Assembly (NCBI GenBank): GCA_002007465.1
Contig: LNAC01000351.1
Coordinates: forward strand, 685,239 to 749,238
Origin: Ailurus styani
Lineage: Eukaryota > Chordata > Mammalia > Carnivora > Ailuridae
Reading direction: 5' to 3'
DNA: 64,000 nucleotides
The notes below the pieces were generated by a model, which saw nothing but the letters and a program-made list of their open reading frames with translations, ran no database searches and was not told the origin of the DNA. How positions within the stretch are numbered: the stretch's first letter is position 1; each line of letters opens with the position of its first letter. The position numbers and the translations under genes are program-made. Below, piece after piece: positions 58,641-64,000 of the stretch.

Positions 58641-60690
58641 CCCTGCCTTAACAAGGCTTATGTCGTGTCTTTGCTTTTCGAATAGAAAACACAAACTTAG
58701 AGAACTCAGTTTTATCTTCTAGGTGAACAAGCTATCCACAAGGGAAAAATTTTAAGTAAAAGCTATTTACAAATACTTCATATATTCTCTAAAGTGAGCC
58801 CATAATTATTTCGTTTAAGAAACACTTTATTAACCTGGCCTTTGAGTTACTCTATGAACAAAAAAATTACAAACTCTCACTTATTTTAAAATATCTGGGA
58901 TTCCTTTGCAAACCAGGTCAAACAGAGTTTTCCCTTTCATATCCTGGCAATGGTATCAAGCATACTTCATCTCACCATTTGTCTATGAAAATTTTCCATC
59001 ACTTCTTTGAAATCCCAGAGATGCTTTACAAATAATGCTTTCTTGTCTATCCAAGTCCTAGTTGTATGGCTGTGGGAAGGCTTTTCAAAGCCCTTACCTT
59101 TTCTACAAGGAGCAGGAGCTCCCCTGCTTTATTTGTATACCAGCTCCAGCAGTCCACATGCAGCATAGCAGGAATTAGAAACAGGGATCAAACAACGCAT
59201 AGGGAGTTGAACGATCATTTGCTGATATTGCCATTAGCATTAATAATTCTAAGGAAAAATGGCACTTATAAAATATATCCATTATTTTAATCTTTTCACT
59301 AATTAAGACTGCATGAGCAGTTAAAAATCTATGAGGTTTTACTCTAATTGACATTGTTCAACAGTGGCAATTAAAATTAGTCATTCCAAAGAAACTCAAC
59401 AGGCCAAAGTTCAATTAAACCTTAAAAGAAGGGGAGGTCTGGATGTTTAGCCAGTTCTGAAACAGTTCTCTACAATGATGAACAACAACAACAAAAAAAA
59501 CCCTCATAGCTGCTTCAATGAAAATGATAGGCACAAAGCATCAATTTTACCCCAAAAGTAAGGCTTTGATTCATTTGTGCTCCAAGTATGATAGAATAAG
59601 CCAATTTGTGTTTAATGAGGAGATACCAAGAATAGTTAAAAAAAAAAAAAAGGTCATAATTCTATCCTGGAAAGATATAGTGTTAGACTACCTCCTAATT
59701 AGCCCATGACATTTTCTTAAAGGCAAGTGAGGCATCTGGGCATGGAAGTGTCCAATTGTACCACATAACTTTGAAGTGTATTTTGGGCCAACCTACTCTT
59801 CTCGTTAATGAAGCATCTAAAACACCTTTGTACTTCTGAAGGCCACAGGTTTGAAGGGTGACTGCTTTTCCCCTGAACTCATTTCCTTCAGAAACTTCTG
59901 CAATCACCTTTTCTTTCTTTCTCCTTTCCCAGCATTTTCCTACTTAAAATATGCCCTTTAGTATATAACTAATAGCGGTTAAAGTTCTAAAGCTCATCCT
60001 CTTAAAACGAAGGAATCTTACTGTTAAAATATAAGGTTTGCTTATGTTAATTGATAAAGTAATAGCCATGCAAAATTGATTACTTTAATCCCCATCTGGA
60101 ATATATAGATAGTCCTTATCAGTTTACTAAAAAGAGACTTTTGGAAAGTTACTAGGTATAACATAAGCCAATTAAATTACATAGGAACTTTGATTTTATT
60201 TAATCCAAACAAAGCAGACTCTAGATTATTTGGTAAAAGACTATGAGGATACCTCACAGAAAACTGTCACCCTGGAATAAACATGAGAGACTGCTTCTTT
60301 GGGATGCCAAACACCACACATCTGTTTAATTCAAGAAAGGAGTATACTCTGTTAGAATTATAAATAAATTTTGCAGAGAATAGAGTAACAGATAGCTGTA
60401 GATGATTGTCCATATCAGTGAGTTAGCAATGGTTAAAAAAAAAATTCCATGACATATTAGTAATTTTACCACCTACCTCTTTTTCATATTCTACTTAAGG
60501 GAGGATTTAATAATACAAGCATTGCATGTGGTATGAAGAACCGTGAACTTAGGAAGTTAAATCTTCTCATAGATATTTTTCTATTGAAAATGGCAAAGTA
60601 ATTTGCCATTTTGGAGCCAATTTAGAGAAGCCTCAGTTAAGTTCTGCTGTTGTACAGAATAATTATCATTGCACTGAAGACATCAACTAA
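58641..60690. other. Unannotated DNA
   Basis: No gene or named repeat recognised. Small open frames at 59066, 59518 and 59695 have no family signature. Confidence 0.45.
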
Positions 60691-60694
60691 TAAA

Positions 60695-60905
60695 CAATAA
60701 TCTCATTTATGAACCTGCTGTGCATCGGGCATGGAACTGGGCAGTACATACAGTATATCATGTAATAGCACTTATGCAAAAAACCGTTATCATCCCTACT
60801 GTAAAAATAAAGAGAATCTAAATGTCAACCAAAGACAACCAGTAAATAATAGGTATAGTTAGGACACAAACACAGGTATCTTTACTTTCCATGCTACCAC
60901 TTTGT
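60695..60905 (-). repeat. MIR-family SINE, decayed
   Basis: ACCTGCTGTGCATCGGGCATGG, CAGTATATCATGTAATAGC, CGTTATCATCCCTACTG and ACACAAACACAGGTATC follow the minus MIR order. Confidence 0.6.
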
Positions 60906-60981
60906 CCCATGCATTTTTTATGGGTCCCTGTTTTCATTATGTTACCCATACATTACGATGTTGTGATATTGCCTCCACATC

Positions 60982-61217
60982 AGATCATTAACTCCTTTTT
61001 TTTAGATCATTAACTCTTTTTTTTAAAGATTTTATTTATTTATTTGACAGAGAGAGATCACAAGGAGGCAGAGAGGCAGGCAGAGAGGGAGAAGCAGGCT
61101 CCCTGCTGAGCAGAGAGCCCAATGCAGGACTCGATCCCAGGACCCTGAGATCATGACCTGAGCCGAAGGCAGAGGCTTAACCCACTGAGCCACCCAGGCG
61201 CCCAGATCATTAACTCT
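60982..61217. repeat. Triplicated SINE target site
   Basis: AGATCATTAACTC occurs three times: 60982 and 61004 (each followed by T runs), then 61204 after the SINE. One copy more than a normal target-site duplication. Confidence 0.9.
61012..61202 (-). mobile_element. Young CAN-SINE
   Basis: Poly-T, TTTATTTATTTATTTGACAG, GAGGCAGAGAGGCAGGCAG, CAGGACTCGATCCCAGG and the head AACCCACTGAGCCACCCAGG. Duplication AGATCATTAACTCTT at both sides; near-intact sequence. Confidence 0.97.
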
Positions 61218-61831
61218 TAAGTAAAGGCAAAATTAATGATTCTTTTGCTGGAAAAAGTGAGACTTTCACTTTGACTCAGTGTGTAAGCTCAGTGGGAACC
61301 CTGGTCATCCCACAGGAACATTTGTGCATGTGTGTGTTAAGAACACTTAACATGATATCTACTCTGTTTAACAATTTTGGGTGCACAATACAGTGTTGCC
61401 AACTATAGACATGATATTGTACTGAGTTTCTACATTTCAGTTTTCTCTAAAACTCAGTCCATAGCCTTTTATAGCAGGAGCTGAATGGCTGATTGGCATT
61501 TTGCTTCCATAATCATTTCATACCTCTTCCTTATCTGCCCTACTACTAGGATAGATGAAGTAAAGCACTTTTTTCTCTGGTGGAATTCCATGAAACAAAG
61601 TATCTATTACACTTTTCCAACAATCTTCAAATCTCTCTTGCATATCTGAACTGAAGCTAGCTGGCAGGTAAGAGAAGAGAATATGATTGACCTGTCCCAC
61701 TAGGACTACATGGGTTCTAAGAGTCCTGAGGTTGGGTGTTATGGACTTCAGTACCCACAGGTAAAGAATAGCTCAAGAAGAAGTCTTTCTTTCCTTGTTC
61801 TGTAAGAAAACAATCTAGGGCCTGCTTTCAA
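61218..61831. other. Unannotated DNA with an L1 3' fragment at 61335-61447
   Basis: AAGAACACTTAACATGATATC, GTGCACAATACAGTGTTGCC and AACTATAGACATGATATTG resemble reversed L1 3' untranslated sequence. The rest is unrecognised. Confidence 0.55.
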
Positions 61832-61960
61832 ATTCTGGTATAGTATAATAATAGCAACTCATATTATTGAAAGTGTATTATGTGCCAGGCACTCCTCTAT
61901 GTGTTCTATATATAATATGTATATATTAATCCATCCCGTTCTTAGTAACAACCCCAGGTC
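61832..61960 (-). repeat. MIR-family fragment
   Basis: TGAAAGTGTATTATGTGCCAGG, CACTCCTCTATGTGTTC and AACAACCCCAGG are the minus-strand end of MIR. Confidence 0.7.
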
Positions 61961-62569
61961 CTAGATGTCAGTTTGGCAATGTTCTTCAGGTGTTTGAGAA
62001 GAGAGCATGTCCCTAATGTGCAAGTTAAAGTTGATGTTGACAGTGTTTAAAACAAAATGAAAATTATATTTAAGAACGTCATTTTTGACAGAATCACTTA
62101 CCACTGTCCTTTATTTTCTCGTATCATTTGCAGGTCTTAACTGGTGTTGATGAGAGTTGCTATGCTGCTAATTCAGAACAATTAACTTTGATTAGTAGAT
62201 CAATTTGCAACCTTGATATTAAATTTTGACAGATGAAAATCCTCAAATAGTATATATTCTGTATTTTTAATGAAGCATGGTATAGTTTATTATGTGATCA
62301 GTGGGTACAAAGAAATAAGTTGCTTGCATGGAAACTATAGCTCATTACTAAAATATTTTATTTCTCTTTATTCTCAAAGACTATGTGCACAAAATAAATA
62401 CAACACTTTTTTTAACCAAGCAAAAGATTGTATAAGCAGTTAAAAGGTAAAAGACTATATAAACAGTAGTACTAGAAGTAAATTACCAATCACTTTAGAG
62501 TTTTTGTTATCAGGCACAGCATGGTAGAGTAAGGAACACATGCTCTCAAATAAAGTAACAGACTGGGGT
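61961..62569. other. Unannotated AT-rich DNA
   Basis: No gene or repeat recognised. Confidence 0.45.
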
Positions 62570-63080
62570 TCTCAAAGTACAGATCTTTGACTTATAGTTT
62601 GAAGTTAAATAGGATAAATCCATTTTAAGTTGAAAATACCATAAGTCAAAATATAGTTAATACATCTAACCTACCAAACATCATAGTTTAGTGTAGCCTA
62701 CCTTAACCATGCTCAAAACACTTAATATTAGCCTACAGGAGGGCAAAATCATCTCACACAAAACCCATTTTATAATCAAGTGTTGAATATTTCATGTAGT
62801 TTATTGAATATTGTACTGAGAGTGAAAAACAGAATGGTCATATGGGGACAAAATGACTGTAAGTGTATCAGTTGTTTACCCTCATGATTGCATGGATGAC
62901 TGGGAACTATGTCTTGCTGCCCTTCTCAGCATCTTGAGAGAGTATCATATCACATATTGGTAGTCCAGGAAAAGATAAAAATTCAAAGTATCACTTCTGC
63001 TGAATACATACTACTTTTATACCATCATAAATCTTAAACACTGTAAGTTGAAACATCATAAGTCAGGCATCTCTGATAGT
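62570..63080. mobile_element. Tigger-like (TcMar) non-autonomous DNA transposon
   Basis: GTACAGATCTTTGACTTATAG at the left and CATCATAAGTCAGGCATCTCTG at the right are diverged inverted ends. Inside, CCATAAGTCAAAATATAG, AACCTACCAAACATCATAG, AGTGTAGCCTACCTTAACC and GAGTGAAAAACAGAATGG match the order of a common mammalian Tigger-derived element. No transposase frame. Confidence 0.7.
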
Positions 63081-63344
63081 GCTATAATTTATCAAATGAT
63101 CTAAGGAGGTTTGCTTTTTCTCATCTGTACCATAGGAATACACATACTTATTACATGAGTTAATTATCAGGATTACATGAAAGTAATGTAAACCTCTTAG
63201 TATTAATTTAATAATAGTTTATAATTTCCAAATGGATTTACATTTTCATAAAAACTGTTCTGGATAATGTTAGCATTACAATAACTGTAAGTATTTTGTT
63301 AAGAAAACAACCTAGAATAATGTTGTTTTCTAAATATTCTTTCT

Positions 63345-64000
63345 TCATTTCTTTTTCAGGAAATTCATTGTTACTATATAAAAACTATGAATTTGTATGT
63401 CAATTTTATATCCTGCAACTTTACTGATTTCATTGATTAGATCTAACAGTTTTTTGATTGAGTTTTTAGGATTTTATGTATATAAAACCATGTCATCTGT
63501 AAATAGAGATAATTTTACTTCTTCCTTTCCAGTTCTGATACCTTTTTTTGCTTTTCTTGCCTCATTGCTCTAGCTAAGACTTCTAGTAATATGTTGGGTA
63601 GGAGTGTGAGAGTGGGTACCCTTGTCTTGTTCCTGATCTTAGAGGAAAAACTTTCAACTTTTCACCATGAATATGATGATAGCTGTTGGCTTATATATGG
63701 CCTTTAGAATGATTATATATGTTTCTTCTGTGCCTGCTAATTAAGAGGTTTTTTATTTTTTTATCATGAATGTTAAATTTTGCAAATACTTTTTCTGTAT
63801 CTATTGAAATGTATCATATGACATGGTTATGTTTTCCTTTCATTCCATTAGTGCAATATATCACAATGATTGATTTGCCCATGTCAAACCATCCTTACCT
63901 CCCAGGGATAAATCCCGCTTGATCATGGTGTATGATCCTTCTAATGTGCTGTTGAGTTCCTTTTGCTTAGTATTTCATTGAGAATTTTTGCATCAGTATT
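63345..64000 (-). mobile_element. L1 ORF2 relic, runs off the window
   Basis: Reversed L1 ORF2 text: TTTTATATCCTGCAACTTTAC, CATGTCATCTGTAAATAGAG, CTTGTCTTGTTCCTGATCTTAG, GATAAATCCCGCTTGATC. Clear and less decayed than the L1 at 24060, but the frame is broken. It continues beyond the end of the window. Confidence 0.9.

Overview
The window reads as non-coding nuclear DNA of a carnivoran mammal, most likely a mustelid (weasel, otter or badger family). The best evidence is at least 28 tRNA-Lys-derived CAN-SINE copies. They carry the head motif CCTGGGTGGCTCAG, a pyrimidine-rich body and AAATAAATAAA tails. The youngest copies have the form CAGTGGGTTAAAGCCTCTGC, which I associate with mustelids rather than dogs or cats. 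Mammalian-wide repeats (MIR, L2, L3/CR1-like, MER5A, Tigger-like, MLT1-like LTRs) and L1 pieces of several ages fit this. The family-level call is inference; carnivoran is secure.

No protein-coding host gene is supported. The open frames are short. They fall in LINE-1 relics, SINE bodies, simple repeats (for example the polylysine/arginine/glutamate frames over GGAA repeats) or unconserved AT-rich DNA. The only recognisable gene-derived sequences are a dead, full-length processed copy of RPLP0 (about 30.36-31.6 kb, minus strand), a 90-base 3'-truncated 5S rRNA copy (49.55 kb), and a roughly 63-base piece that looks like the 3' end of an unknown mRNA (28.24 kb). The window is therefore an intergenic desert or part of a large intron.

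Layout. 0-24 kb: AT-rich unique DNA with scattered SINEs, an L3/CR1-like LINE relic (3.6-4.2 kb), MLT1-like LTRs (4.6 and 19.4 kb), MER5A, and two copies of an ancient repeat of about 1 kb. 24-30 kb: a long, old, minus-strand L1 with many later insertions (SINEs, a TTCC tract, a Tigger-like element, a tiny mRNA-derived insertion). 30-31.6 kb: the RPLP0 retrocopy, hit by two SINEs. 32-41 kb: unique DNA, an LTR, MIR, a 5'-inverted L1 and an assembly gap. 41-45.4 kb: a mosaic of L1 copies, including very short insertions. 45-54 kb: SINEs, the 5S retrocopy, two single-N assembly scars and a third copy of the ancient repeat. 54-64 kb: mostly unique AT-rich DNA, MIRs, a young SINE, a Tigger-like element and the start of another minus-strand L1 that runs off the window.

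There is no operon, CRISPR array or novel functional system that I can support. The notable items are insertion-mechanism records (tailless 5S retrocopy, twin-primed L1s, very short L1 insertions, duplicated target sites) and assembly artefacts around the N positions.
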